DNA from: Ilex aquifolium
Lineage: Eukaryota > Streptophyta > Magnoliopsida > Aquifoliales > Aquifoliaceae
Length of the DNA stretch: 64,000 nucleotides
NCBI GenBank assembly: GCA_951799425.1
Contig: OX637394.1
Span: 52,517,142 to 52,581,141, forward strand
Direction of reading: 5' to 3'
How positions within the stretch are numbered: position 1 is the stretch's first letter; every line of letters starts with the position of its first letter. The translations under genes were made by a program, and so were the position numbers. Shown here in pieces: positions 49,500 through 62,800 of this stretch. Under the pieces are notes generated by a model. That model did no database searches. It saw only the letters and a list, made by a program, of their open reading frames with translations, and had not been told where the DNA came from.

Positions 49500-51690
49500 G
49501 TCTCTGATTAAGATGATTCTTGCGGCATTGTAAAGAATTCTTGAATCCCTAACCACTTTATTCACATCAATAGTCATGAAAAATCCTCTAGCATGGGCTA
49601 TATTGTAACGCAAGTTTGGTGTAATAAGTAGTCATCCTTTAAAATGAAATAGTATATCCGACATAACTTTTTCTCCCGAAATCGGATTGAGCTAACTCTT
49701 GCGGCATTGTAAAGAGAACTTGAAACCCTAACCAATATATTGCGATCAAAATTGGTGATTCATCTTCTAGCAAGGTCGAAATGGTGATGGAAGTTTGGTA
49801 TAGTTGGCCATTCCCCTCCACAAGGAAAAATAAGTAATTTTCCATTCTTTAGTATTTCTGACATAACTTTTTACTCCGGTCTCTGATTAAGATGATTCTT
49901 GCGGCATTGTAAAGAATTCTTGAATCCCTAACCACTTTATTCACATCAATAGTCATGAAAAATCCTCTAGCATGGGCTATATTGTAACGCAAGTTTGGTG
50001 TAATAAGTAGTCATCCTTTAAAATGAAATAGTATATCCGACATAACTTTTTCTCCCGAAATCGGATTGAGCTAACTCTTGCGGCATTGTAAAGAGAACTT
50101 GAAACCCTAACCAATATATTGCGATCAAAATTGGTGATTCATCTTCTAGCAAGGTCGAAATGGTGATGGAAGTTTGGTATAGTTGGCCATTCCCCTCCAC
50201 AAGGAAAAATAAGTAATTTTCCATTCTTTAGTATTTCTGACATAACGTTTTACTCCGGTCTCTGATTAAGATGATTCTTGCGGCATTGTAAAGAATTCTT
50301 GAATCCCTAACCAATTTATTCACATCAATAGTCATGAAAAATCCCCTAGCATGGGCTATATTGTAACGCAATTTTGGTGTAATAAGTAGTCCTCCTTTAA
50401 AATGAAATAGTATATCCGACATAACTTTTTCTCCCGAAATCGGATTGAGCTAACTCTTGCGGCATTGTAAAGAGAACTTGAAACCCTAACCAATATATTG
50501 CGATCAAAATTGGTGATTCATCTTCTAGCAAGGTCGAAATGGTGATGGAAGTTTGGTATAGTTGGCCATTCCCCTCCATAAGGAAAAATAAGTAATTTTC
50601 CATTCTTTAGTATTTCTGACATAACGTTTTACTCCGGTCTCTGATTAAGATGATTCTTGCGGCATTGTAAAGAATTCTTGAATCCCTAACCAATTTATTC
50701 ACATCAATAGTCATGAAAAATCCCCTAGCATGGGCTATATTGTAACGCAATTTTGGTGTAATAAGTAGTCCTCCTTTAAAATGAAATAGTATATCCGACA
50801 TAACTTTTTCTCCCGAAATCGGATTGAGCTAACTCTTGCGGCATTGTAAAGAGAACTTGAAACCCTAACCAATATATTGCGATCAAAATTGGTGATTCAT
50901 CTTCTAGCAAGGTCGAAATGGTGATGGAAGTTTGGTATAGTTGGCCATTCCCCTCCACAAGGAAAAATAAGTAATTTCTCATTCTTTAGTATTTCTGACA
51001 TAACTTTTTATTCCGGTCTCTGATTAAGATGATTCTTGCGGCATTGTAAAGAATTCTTGAATCCCTAACCACTTTATTCACATCAATAGTCATGAAAAAT
51101 CCTCTAGCATGGGCTATATTGTAACGCAAGTTTGGTGTAATAAGTAGTCATCCTTTAAAATGAAATAGTATATCCGACATAACTTTTTCTCCCGAAATCG
51201 GATTGAGCTAACTCTTGCGGCATTGTAAAGAGAACTTGAAACCCTAACCAATATATTGCGATCAAAATTGGTGATTCATCTTCTAGCAAGGTCGAAATGG
51301 TGATGGAAGTTTGGTATAGTTGGCCATTCCCCTCCACAAGGAAAAATAAGTAATTTTCCATTCTTTAGTATTTCTGACATAACTTTTTACTCCGGTCTCT
51401 GATTAAGATGATTCTTGCGGCATTGTAAAGAATTCTTGAATCCCTAACCACTTTATTCACATCAATAGTCATGAAAAATCCTCTAGCATGGGCTATATTG
51501 TAACGCAAGTATGGTGTAATAAGTAGTAGTCATCCTTTAAAATGAAATAGTATATCCGACATAACTTTTTCTCCCGACATCGGATTGAGCTAACTCTTGC
51601 GGCATTGTAAAGAGAACTTGAAACCCTAACCAATATTTTGAGATCAAAATTGGTGATTCATCTTCTAGCAAGGTCGAAATGGTGATGGAA
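49500..51690 (+). repeat. Segment P1, matched by 52530-54720 at offset 3035 bp (8 monomers)
   Basis: The order of monomer types is identical at offset 3035 (8 x 379 + 3). Shared markers are ctccataagg (50574 and 53609), tttattccgg (51007 and 54042) and the 3-bp insertion with cgacatcgg (51522 and 54557). The monomers are again of the homogeneous ttttccatt class, so this segment resembles the left domain rather than its neighbours. A private change is gcaagtatgg near 51507. Confidence 0.82.
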
Positions 51691-52400
51691 GTTTTGTATA
51701 GTTGGCCATTCCCCTCCACAAGGAAAAATAAGTAATTTCCCATTCTTTAGTATTTCTGACATAACTTTTTACTCCGGTCTCTGATTAAGATGATTCTTGC
51801 GGCATTGTAAATAATTCTTGAATCCCTAACCAATTTATTCACATCAATTGTCATGAAAAATCCCCTAGCATGGGCTATATTGTAACGCAATTTTGGTGTA
51901 ATAAGTAGTCCTCCTTTAAAATGAAATAGTATATCCCACATAACTTTTTCTCCCGAAATCGGATTGAGCTAACTCTTGCGGCATTGTAAAGAGAACTTAA
52001 AACCCTAACCAATATATTGCGATCAAAATTGGTGATTCATCTTCTAGCAAGGTCGAAATGGTGATGGAAGTTTGGTATAGTTGGCCATTCCCCTCCACAA
52101 GGAAAAATAAGTAATTTTCCATTCTTTAGTATTTCTGACATAACGTTTTACTCCGGTCTCTGATTAAGATGATTCTTGCGGCATTGTAAAGAATTCTTGA
52201 ATCCCTAACCAATTTATTCACATCAATAGTCATGAAAAATCCCCTAGCATGGGCTATATTGTAACGCAATTTTGGTGTAATAAGTAGTCCTCCTTTAAAA
52301 TGAAATAGTATATCCGACATAACTTTTTCTCCCGAAATCGGATTGAGCTAACTCTTGCGGCATTGTAAAGAGAACTTGAAACCCTAACCAATATATTGCG
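51690..52400 (+). repeat. Segment Q1, matched by 57003-57710 at offset 5312 bp
   Basis: Shared markers at offset 5312 (14 x 379 + 6) are gttttgtatag (about 51691 and 57003), taaataattc (51808 and 57120), caattgtcat (51846 and 57158), tatcccacat and aacttaaaac (51996 and 57308). The offset equals 3035 + 2277, the sum of the two neighbouring P offsets, so the blocks fit one order: P1-Q1-P2-P3-Q2. Confidence 0.82.
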
Positions 52401-55400
52401 ATCAAAATTGGTGATTCATCTTCTAGCAAGGTCGAAATGGTGATGGAAGTTTGGTATAGTTGGCCATTCCCCTCCACAAGGAAAAATAAGTAATTTTCCA
52501 TTCTTTAGTATTTCTGACATAACGTTTTACTCCGGTCTCTGATTAAGATGATTCTTGCGGCATTGTAAAGAATTCTTGAATCCCTAACCACTTTATTCAC
52601 ATCAATAGTCATGAAAAATCCTCTAGCATGGGCTATATTGTAACGCAAGTTTGGTGTAATAAGTAGTCATCCTTTAAAATGAAATAGTATATCCGACATA
52701 ACTTTTTCTCCCGAAATCGGATTGAGCTAACTCTTGCGGCATTGTAAAGAGAACTTGAAACCCTAACCAATATATTGCGATCAAAATTGGTGATTCATCT
52801 TCTAGCAAGGTCGAAATGGTGATGGAAGTTTGGTATAGTTGGCCATTCCCCTCCACAAGGAAAAATAAGTAATTTTCCATTCTTTAGTATTTCTGACATA
52901 ACTTTTTACTCCGGTCTCTGATTAAGATGATTCTTGCGGCATTGTAAAGAATTCTTGAATCCCTAACCACTTTATTCACATCAATAGTCATGAAAAATCC
53001 TCTAGCATGGGCTATATTGTAACGCAAGTTTGGTGTAATAAGTAGTCATCCTTTAAAATGAAATAGTATATCCGACATAACTTTTTCTCCCGAAATCGGA
53101 TTGAGCTAACTCTTGCGGCATTGTAAAGAGAACTTGAAACCCTAACCAATATATTGCGATCAAAATTGGTGATTCATCTTCTAGTAAGGTCGAAATGGTG
53201 ATGGAAGTTTGGTATAGTTGGCCATTCCCCTCCACAAGGAAAAATAAGTAATTTTCCATTCTTTAGTATTTCTGACATAACGTTTTACTCCGGTCTCTGA
53301 TTAAGATGATTCTTGCGGCATTGTAAAGAATTCTTGAATCCCTAACCAATTTATTCACATCAATAGTCATGAAAAATCCCCTAGCATGGGCTATATTGTA
53401 ACGCAATTTTGGTGTAATAAGTAGTCCTCCTTTAAAATGAAATAGTATATCCGACATAACTTTTTCTCCCGAAATCGGATTGAGCTAACTCTTGCGGCAT
53501 TGTAAAGAGAACTTGAAACCCTAACCAATATATTGCGATCAAAATTGGTGATTCATCTTCTAGCAAGGTCGAAATGGTGATGGAAGTTTGTTATAGTTGG
53601 CCATTCCCCTCCATAAGGAAAAATAAGTAATTTTCCATTCTTTAGTATTTCTGACATAACGTTTTACTCCGGTCTCTGATTAAGATGATTCTTGCGGCAT
53701 TGTAAAGAATTCTTGAATCCCTAACCAATTTATTCACATCAATAGTCATGAAAAATCCCCTAGCATGGGCTATATTGTAACGCAATTTTGGTGTAATAAG
53801 TAGTCCTCCTTTAAAATGAAATAGTATATCCGACATAACTTTTTCTCCCGAAATCGGATTGAGCTAACTCTTGCGGCATTGTAAAGAGAACTTGAAACCC
53901 TAACCAATATATTGCGATCAAAATTGGTGATTCATCTTCTAGCAAGGTCGAAATGGTGATGGAAGTTTGGTATAGTTGGCCATTCCCCTCCACAAGGAAA
54001 AATAAGTAATTTCTCATTCTTTAGTATTTCTGACATAACTTTTTATTCCGGTCTCTGATTAAGATGATTCTTGCGGCATTGTAAAGAATTCTTGAATCCC
54101 TAACCACTTTACTCACATCAATAGTCATGAAAAATCCTCTAGCATGGGCTATATTGTAACGCAAGTTTGGTGTAATAAGTAGTCATCCTTTAAAATGAAA
54201 TAGTATATCCGACATAACTTTTTCTCCCGAAATCGGATTGAGCTAACTCTTGCGGCATTGTAAAGAGAACTTGAAACCCTAACCAATATATTGCGATCAA
54301 AATTGGTGATTCATCTTCTAGCAAGGTCGAAATGGTGATGGAAGTTTGGTATAGTTGGCCATTCCCCTCCACAAGGAAAAATAAGTAATTTTCCATTCTT
54401 TAGTATTTCTGACATAACTTTTTACTCCGGTCTCTGATTAAGATGATTCTTGCGGCATTGTAAAGAATTCTTGAATCCCTAACCACTTTATTCACATCAA
54501 TAGTCATGAAAAATCCTCTAGCATGGGCTATATTGTAACGCAAGTTTGGTGTAATAAGTAGTAGTCATCCTATAAAATGAAATAGTATATCCGACATAAC
54601 TTTTTCTCCCGACATCGGATTGAGCTAACTCTTGCGGCATTGTAAAGAGAACTTGAAACCCTAACCAATATTTTGAGATCAAAATTGGTGATTCATCTTC
54701 TAGCAAGGTCGAAATGGTGATGGAAGTTTGGTATAGTTGGCCATTCCCCTCCACAAGGAAAAATAAGTAATTTTCCATTCTTTAGTATTTCTGACATAAC
54801 GTTTTACTCCGGTCTCTGATTAAGATGATTCTTGCGGCATTGTAAAGAATTCTTGAATCCCTAACCACTTTATTCACATCAATAGTCATGAAAAATCCTC
54901 TAGCATGGGCTATATTGTAACGCAAGTTTGGTGTAATAAGTAGTCATCCTTTAAAATGAAATAGTATATCCGACATAACTTTTTCTCCCGAAATCGGATT
55001 GAGCTAACTCTTGCGGCATTGTAAAGAGAACTTGAAACCCTAACCAATATATTGCGATCAAAATTGGTGATTCATCTTCTAGCAAGGTCGAAATGGTGAT
55101 GGAAGTTTGGTATAGTTGGCCATTCCCCTCCACAAGGAAAAATAAGTAATTTTCCATTCTTTAGTATTTCTGACATAACTTTTTACTCCGGTCTCTGATT
55201 AAGATGATTCTTGCGGCATTGTAAAGAATTCTTGAATCCCTAACCACTTTATTCACATCAATAGTCATGAAAAATCCTCTAGCATGGGCTATATTGTAAC
55301 GCAAGTTTGGTGTAATAAGTAGTCATCCTTTAAAATGAAATAGTATATCCGACATAACTTTTTCTCCCGAAATCGGATTGAGCTAACTCTTGCGGCATTG

Positions 55401-57003
55401 TAAAGAGAACTTGAAACCCTAACCAATATATTGCGATCAAAATTGGTGATTCATCTTCTAGTAAGGTCGAAATGGTGATGGAAGTTTGGTATAGTTGGCC
55501 ATTCCCCTCCACAAGGAAAAATAAGTAATTTTCCATTCTTTAGTATTTCTGACATAACGTTTTACTCCGGTCTCTGATTAAGATGATTCTTGCGGCATTG
55601 TAAAGAATTCTTGAATCCCTAACCAATTTATTCACATCAATAGTCATGAAAAATCCCCTAGCATGGGCTATATTGTAACGCAATTTTGGTGTAATAAGTA
55701 GTCCTCCTTTAAAATGAAATAGTATATCCGACATAACTTTTTCTCCCGAAATCGGATTGAGCTAACTCTTGCGGCATTGTAAAGAGAACTTGAAACCCTA
55801 ACCAATATATTGCGATCAAAATTGGTGATTCATCTTCTAGCAAGGTCGAAATGGTGATGGAAGTTTGTTATAGTTGGCCATTCCCCTCCATAAGGAAAAA
55901 TAAGTAATTTTCCATTCTTTAGTATTTCTGACATAACGTTTTACTCCGGTCTCTGATTAAGATGATTCTTGCGGCATTGTAAAGAATTCTTGAATCCCTA
56001 ACCAATTTATTCACATCAATAGTCATGAAAAATCCCCTAGCATGGGCTATATTGTAACGCAATTTTGGTGTAATAAGTAGTCCTCCTTTAAAATGAAATA
56101 GTATATCCGACATAACTTTTTCTCCCGAAATCGGATTGAGCTAACTCTTGCGGCATTGTAAAGAGAACTTGAAACCCTAACCAATATATTGCGATCAAAA
56201 TTGGTGATTCATCTTCTAGCAAGGTCGAAATGGTGATGGAAGTTTGGTATAGTTGGCCATTCCCCTCCACAAGGAAAAATAAGTAATTTCTCATTCTTTA
56301 GTATTTCTGACATAACTTTTTATTCCGGTCTCTGATTAAGATGATTCTTGCGGCATTGTAAAGAATTCTTGAATCCCTAACCACTTTATTCACATCAATA
56401 GTCATGAAAAATCCTCTAGCATGGGCTATATTGTAACGCAAGTTTGGTGTAATAAGTAGTCATCCTTTAAAATGAAATAGTATATCCGACATAACTTTTT
56501 CTCCCGAAATCGGATTGAGCTAACTCTTGCGGCATTGTAAAGAGAACTTGAAACCCTAACCAATATATTGCGATCAAAATTGGTGATTCATCTTCTAGCA
56601 AGGTCGAAATGGTGATGGAAGTTTGGTATAGTTGGCCATTCCCCTCCACAAGGAAAAATAAGTAATTTTCCATTCTTTAGTATTTCTGACATAACTTTTT
56701 ACTCCGGTCTCTGATTAAGATGATTCTTGCGGCATTGTAAAGAATTCTTGAATCCCTAACCACTTTATTCACATCAATAGTCATGAAAAATCCTCTAGCA
56801 TGGGCTATATTGTAACGCAAGTTTGGTGTAATAAGTAGTAGTCATCCTATAAAATGAAATAGTATATCCGACATAACTTTTTCTCCCGACATCGGATTGA
56901 GCTAACTCTTGCGGCATTGTAAAGAGAACTTGAAACCCTAACCAATATTTTGAGATCAAAATTGGTGATTCATCTTCTAGCAAGGTCGAAATGGTGATGG
57001 AAG
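52400..57003 (+). repeat. Higher-order repeat: 6-monomer unit of 2277 bp, two copies (P2 and P3)
   Basis: Copy P2 (about 52400-54726) and copy P3 (about 54677-57003) share derived changes absent from P1: tagtaagg (53183 and 55460), gtttgttatag (53586 and 55863) and cctataaaat (54569 and 56846). Both start with the unusual pairing of aacgtttt and cacttta (52521/52589 and 54798/54866). P2 has a private tactcaca at 54111. These derived sites show P2 and P3 are sisters, younger than the split from P1. Confidence 0.87.
54557..54780 (+). repeat. Chimeric monomer at the P2/P3 junction
   Basis: It begins as a 3-bp-insertion monomer with cgacatcgg and attttgagatc (to about 54676) but continues with gtttggtatag and ttttccatt (from 54727), whereas its sister at the end of P3 continues with gttttgtatag and tttcccatt. 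The exchange that created the tandem 2277-bp duplication therefore lies at about 54677-54726. Confidence 0.82.
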
Positions 57004-57799
57004 TTTTGTATAGTTGGCCATTCCCCTCCACAAGGAAAAATAAGTAATTTCCCATTCTTTAGTATTTCTGACATAACTTTTTACTCCGGTCTCTGATTAA
57101 GATGATTCTTGCGGCATTGTAAATAATTCTTGAATCCCTAACCAATTTATTCACATCAATTGTCATGAAAAATCCCCTAGCATGGGCTATATTGTAACGC
57201 AATTTTGGTGTAATAAGTAGTCCTCCTTTAAAATGAAATAGTATATCCCACATAACTTTTTCTCCCGAAATCGGATTGAGCTAACTCTTGCGGCATTGTA
57301 AAGAGAACTTAAAACCCTAACCAATATATTGCGATCAAAATTGGTGATTCATCTTCTAGCAAGGTCGAAATGGTGATGGAAGTTTGGTATAGTTGGCCAT
57401 TCCCCTCCACAAGGAAAAATAAGTAATTTTCCATTCTTTAGTATTTCTGACATAACGTTTTACTCCGGTCTCTGATTAAGATGATTCTTGCGGCATTGTA
57501 AAGAATTCTTGAATCCCTAACCAATTTATTCACATCAATAGTCATGAAAAATCCCCTAGCATGGGCTATATTGTAACGCAATTTTGGTGTAATAAGTAGT
57601 CCTCCTTTAAAATGAAATAGTATATCCGACATAACTTTTTCTCCCGAAATCGGATTGAGCTAACTCTTGCGGCATTGTAAAGAGAACTTGAAACCCTAAC
57701 CAATATATTGCGATCAAAATTGGTGATTCATCTTCTAGCAAGGTCGAAATGGTGATGGAAGTTTGGTATAGTTGGCCATTCCCCTCCACAAGGAAAAAT

Positions 57800-59880
57800 A
57801 AGTAATTTCTCATTCTTTAGTATTTCTGACATAACTTTTTACTCCGGTCTCTGATTAAGATGATTCTTGCGGCATTGTAAAGAATTCTTGAATCCCTAAC
57901 CACTTTATTCACATCAATAGTCATGAAAAATCCTCTAGCATGGGCTATATTGTAACGCAAGTTTGGTGTAATAAGTAGTCCTCCTTTAAAATGAAATAGT
58001 ATATCCGACATAACTTTTTCTCCCGAAATCGGATTGAGCTAACTCTTGCGGCATTGTAAAGAGAACTTGAAACCCTAACCAATATATTGCGATCAAAATT
58101 AGTGATTCATCTTCTACCATGGTCGAAATGGTGATGGAAGTTAGAATAGTTGGCCATTCCCCTCCACAAGGAAAAATAAGTAATTTCTCATTCTTTAGTA
58201 TTTCTGACATAACTTTTTACTCCGGTCTCTGATTAAGATGATTCTTGCGGCATTGTAAAGAATTCTTGAATCCCTAACCACTTTATTCACATCAATAGTC
58301 ATGAAAAATCCCCTAGCATGGGCTATATTGTAACGCAAGTTTGGTGTAATAAGTAGTCCTCCTTTAAAATGAAATAGTATATCCGACATAACTTTTTCTC
58401 CCGAAATCGGATTGAGCTAACTCTTGCGGCATTGTAAAGAGAACTTGAAACCCTAACCAATATATTGCAATCAAAATTGGTGATTCATCTTCTAGCAAGG
58501 TCGAAATGGTGATGGAAGTTTGGAATAGTTGGCCATTCCCCTCCACAAGGAAAAATAAGTAATTTCCCATTCTTTAGTATTTTTGACATAACTTTTTACT
58601 CCGGTCTCTGATTAAGATGATTCTTGCGGCATTGTAAAGAATTCTTGAATCCCTAACCACTTTATTCACATCAATAGTCATGAAAAATCCTCTAGCATGG
58701 GCTATATTGTAACGCAAGTTTGGTGTAGTAAGTAGTCATCCTTTAAAATGAAGTAGTATATCCGACATAACTTTTTCTCCCGAAATCGGATTGAGCTAAC
58801 TCTTGCGGCATTGTAAAGAGAACTTGAAACCCTAACCAATATATTGCGATCAAAATTGGTGATTCATCTTCTAGCAAGGTCGAAATGGTGATGGAAGTTT
58901 GGTATAGTTGGCCATTCCCCTCCACAAGGAAAAATAAGTAATTTCCCATTCTTTAGTATTTCTGACATAACTTTTTACTCCGGTCTCTGATTAAGATGAT
59001 TCTTGCGGCATTGTAAACAATTCTTGAATCCCTAACCACTTTATTCACATCAATAGTCATGAAAAATCCTCTAGCATGGGCTATATTGTAACGCAAGTTT
59101 GGTGTAGTAAGTAGTCATCCTTGAAAATGAAATAGTATATCCGACATAACTTTTTCTCCCGAAATCGGATTGAGCTAACTCTTGCGGCATTGTAAAGAGA
59201 ACTTGAAACCCTAACCAATATATTGCGATCAAAATTGGTGATTCATCTTCTACCAAGGTCGAAATGGTGATGGAAGTTTGGAATAGTTGGCCATTCCCAT
59301 CCACAAGGAAAAATAAGTAATTTCCCATTCTTTAGTATTTCTGACATAACTTTTTACTCCGGTCTCTGATTAAGATGATTCTTGCGGCATTGTAAAGAAT
59401 TCTTGAATCCGTAACCACTTTATTCACATCAATAGTCATGAAAAAGCCTCTAGCATGGGCCATATTGTAACGCAAGTTTGGTGTAGTAAGTAGTCCTCCT
59501 TTAAAATGAAATAGTCTATCTGACATAACTTTTTCTCCCGAAATCGGATTGAGCTAACTCTTGCGGCATTGTAAAGAGAACTTGAAACCCTAACCAATAT
59601 ATTGCGATCAAAATTGGTGATTCATCTTCTAGCAAGGTCGAAATGGTGATGGAAGTTTGGTATAGTTGGCCATTCCCCTCCACAAGGAAAAATAAGTAAT
59701 TTCCCATTCTTTAGTATTTCTGACATAACTTTTTACTCCGGTCTCTGATTAAGATGATTCTTGCGGCATTGTAAAGAATTCTTGAATCCGTAACCACTTT
59801 ATTCACATCAATAGTCATGAAAAATCCTCTAGCATGGACTATATTGTAACGCAAGTTTGGTGTAATAAGTAGTCCTCCTT
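57800..59880 (+). repeat. Divergent transition stretch
   Basis: Six monomers with many singletons and no clear local HOR. Features include a ccatgg monomer with the 1-bp deletion (58136-58150), ttgcaatc near 58467, atttttgac near 58580, gaagtagt near 58750, aaacaattc near 59017, cttgaaaatg near 59120, cccatcc near 59296, atccgtaacc near 59408 and 59787, and aaagcctc near 59443. Divergence here is visibly higher than in 1-34 kb. Confidence 0.75.
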
Positions 59881-62800
59881 TAAAATGAAATAGTATATCC
59901 GACATAACTTTTTCTTCCGAAATCGGATTGAGCTAACTCGTGCGGCATTGTAAATAGAACTTGAAACCCTAACCAATATATTGCGATCAAAATTGGTGAT
60001 TCATCTTCTAGCAAGGTCGAAATGGTGATGGAAGTTTGGTATAGTTGGCCATTCCCCTCCACAAGGAAAAATAAGTAATTTCCCATTCTTTAGTATTTCT
60101 GACATAACTTTTTACTCCGGTCTCTGATTAAGATGATTCTTGCGGCATTGTAAAGAATTCTTGAATCCGTAACCACTTTATTCACATCAATAGTCATGAA
60201 AAAGCCTCTAGCATGGGCTATATTGTAACGCAAGTTTGGTGTAATAAGTAGTAGTCATCCTTTAAAATGAAATAGTATATCCGACATAACTTTTTCTCCC
60301 GACATCGGATTGAGCTAACTCTTGCGGCATTGTAAAGAGAACTTGAAACCCTAACCAATATATTGCGATCAAAATTGGTGATTCATCTTCTAGCAAGGTC
60401 GAAATGGTGATGGAAGTTTGGTATAGTTGGCCATTCCCCTCCACAAGGAAAAATAAGTAATTTCCCATTCTTTAGTATTTCTGACATAACTTTTTACTCC
60501 GGTCTCTGATTAAGAAGATTCTTGTGGCATTGTAAAGAATTCTTGAATCCCTAACCACTTTATTCACATCAATAGTCATGAAGAATCCTCTAGCATGGGC
60601 TATATTGTAACGCAATTTTGGTGTAGTAAGTAGTCATCCTTTAAAATGAAATAGTATATCCGACATAACTTTTTCTCCCGAAATCGGATTGAGCTAACTC
60701 TTGCGGCATTGTAAAGAGAACTTGAAACCCTAACCAATATATTGAGATCAAAATTGGTGATTCATCTTCTAGCAAGGTCGAAATGGTGATGGAAGTTTGG
60801 AATAGTTGGCCATTCCCATCCACAAGGAAAAATAAGTAATTTCCCATTCTTTAGTATTTCTGACATAACTTTTTACTCCGGTCTCTGATTAAGATGATTC
60901 TTGCGGCATTGTAAAGAATTCTTGAATCCCTAACCACTTTATTCACATCAATAGTCATGAAAAATCCTCTAGCATGGGGTATATTGTAACGCAAGTTTGG
61001 TGTAGTAAGTAGTCATCCTTTAAAATGAAATAGTATATCCGACATAACTTTTTCTCCCGAAATCGGATTGAGCTAACTCGTGCGGCATTGTAAATAGAAC
61101 TTGAAACCCTAACCAATATATTGCGATCAAAATTGGTGATTCATCTTCTAGCAAGGTCGAAATGGTGATGGAAGTTTGGTATAGTTTGCCATTCCCCTCC
61201 ACAAGGAAAAATAAGTAATTTCCCATTCTTTAGTATTTCTGACATAACTTTTTACTCCGGTCTCTGATTAAGATGATTCTTGCGGCATTGTAAAGAATTC
61301 TTGAATCCGTAACCACTTTATTCACATCAATAGTCATGAAAAATCCTCTAGCATGGGCTATATTGTAACGCAAGTTTGGTGTAATAAGTAGAAGTCATCC
61401 TTTAAAATGAAATAGTATATGCGACATAACTTTTTCTCCCGACATCGGATTGAGCTAACTCTTGCGGCATTTTAAAGAGAACTTGAAACCCTAACCAATA
61501 TATTGCGATCAAAATTGGTGATTCATCTTCTAGCAAGGTCGAAATGGTGATGGAAGTTTGGTATAGTTGGCCATTCCCCTCCACAAGGAAAAATAAGTAA
61601 TTTCCCATTCTTTAGTATTTCTGACATAACTTTTTACTCCGGTCTCTGATTAAGAAGATTCTTGTGGCATTGTAAAGAATTCTTGAATCCCTAACCACTT
61701 TATTCACATCAATAGTCATGAAGAATCCTCTAGCATGGGCTATATTGTAACGCAATTTTGGTGTAGTAAGTAGTCATCCTTTAAAATGAAATAGTATATC
61801 CGACATAACTTTTTCTCCCGAAATCGGATTGAGCTAACTCTTGCGGCATTGTAAAGAGAACTTGAAACCCTAACCAATATATTGAGATCAAAATTGGTGA
61901 TTCATCTTCTAGCAAGGTCGAAATGGTGATGGAAGTTTGGAATAGTTGGCCATTCCCATCCACAAGGAAAAATAAGTAATTTCCCATTCTTTAGTATTTC
62001 TGACATAACTTTTTACTCCGGTCTCTGATTAAGATGATTCTTGCGGCATTGTAAACAATTCTTGAATCCCTAACCACTTTATTCACATCAATAGTCATGA
62101 AAAATCCTCTAGCATGGGCTATATTGTAACGCAAGTTTGGTGTAGTAAGTAGTCATCCTTGAAAATGAAATAGTCTATCCGACATAACTTTTTCTCCCGA
62201 AATCGGATTGAGCTAACTCTTGCGGCATTGTAAAGAGAACTTGAAACCCTAACCAATATATTGCGATCAAAATTGGTGATTGATCTTCTACCATGGTCGA
62301 AATGGTGATGGAAGTTTGGAATAGTTGGCCATTCCCCTCCACAAGGAAAAATAAGTAATTTCCCATTCTTTAGTATTTCTGACATAACTTTTTACTCCGG
62401 TCTCTGATTAAGATGATTCTTGCGGCATTGTAAAGAATTCTTGAATCCGTAACCACTTTATTCACATCAATAGTCATGAAAAAGCCTCTAGCATGGGCTA
62501 TATTGTAACGCAAGTTTGGTGTAATAAGTAGTAGTCATCCTTTAAAATGAAATAGTATATCCGACATAACTTTTTCTCCCGACATCGGATTGAGCTAACT
62601 CTTGCGGCATTGTAAAGAGAACTTGAAACCCTAACCAATATATTGCGATCAAAATTGGTGATTCATCTTCTAGCAAGGTCGAAATGGTGATGGAAGTTTG
62701 GTATAGTTGGCCATTCCCCTCCACAAGGAAAAATAAGTAATTTCCCATTCTTTAGTATTTCTGACATAACTTTTTACTCCGGTCTCTGATTAAGAAGATT

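Noticed and set aside
62119-62385. 88-codon minus-strand frames at 62119-62385 and 63259-63525
   Set aside because: They are the same satellite read in another frame, opened by cttgaaaatg and gattgatc variants, and duplicated only because the 1140-bp HOR is duplicated.
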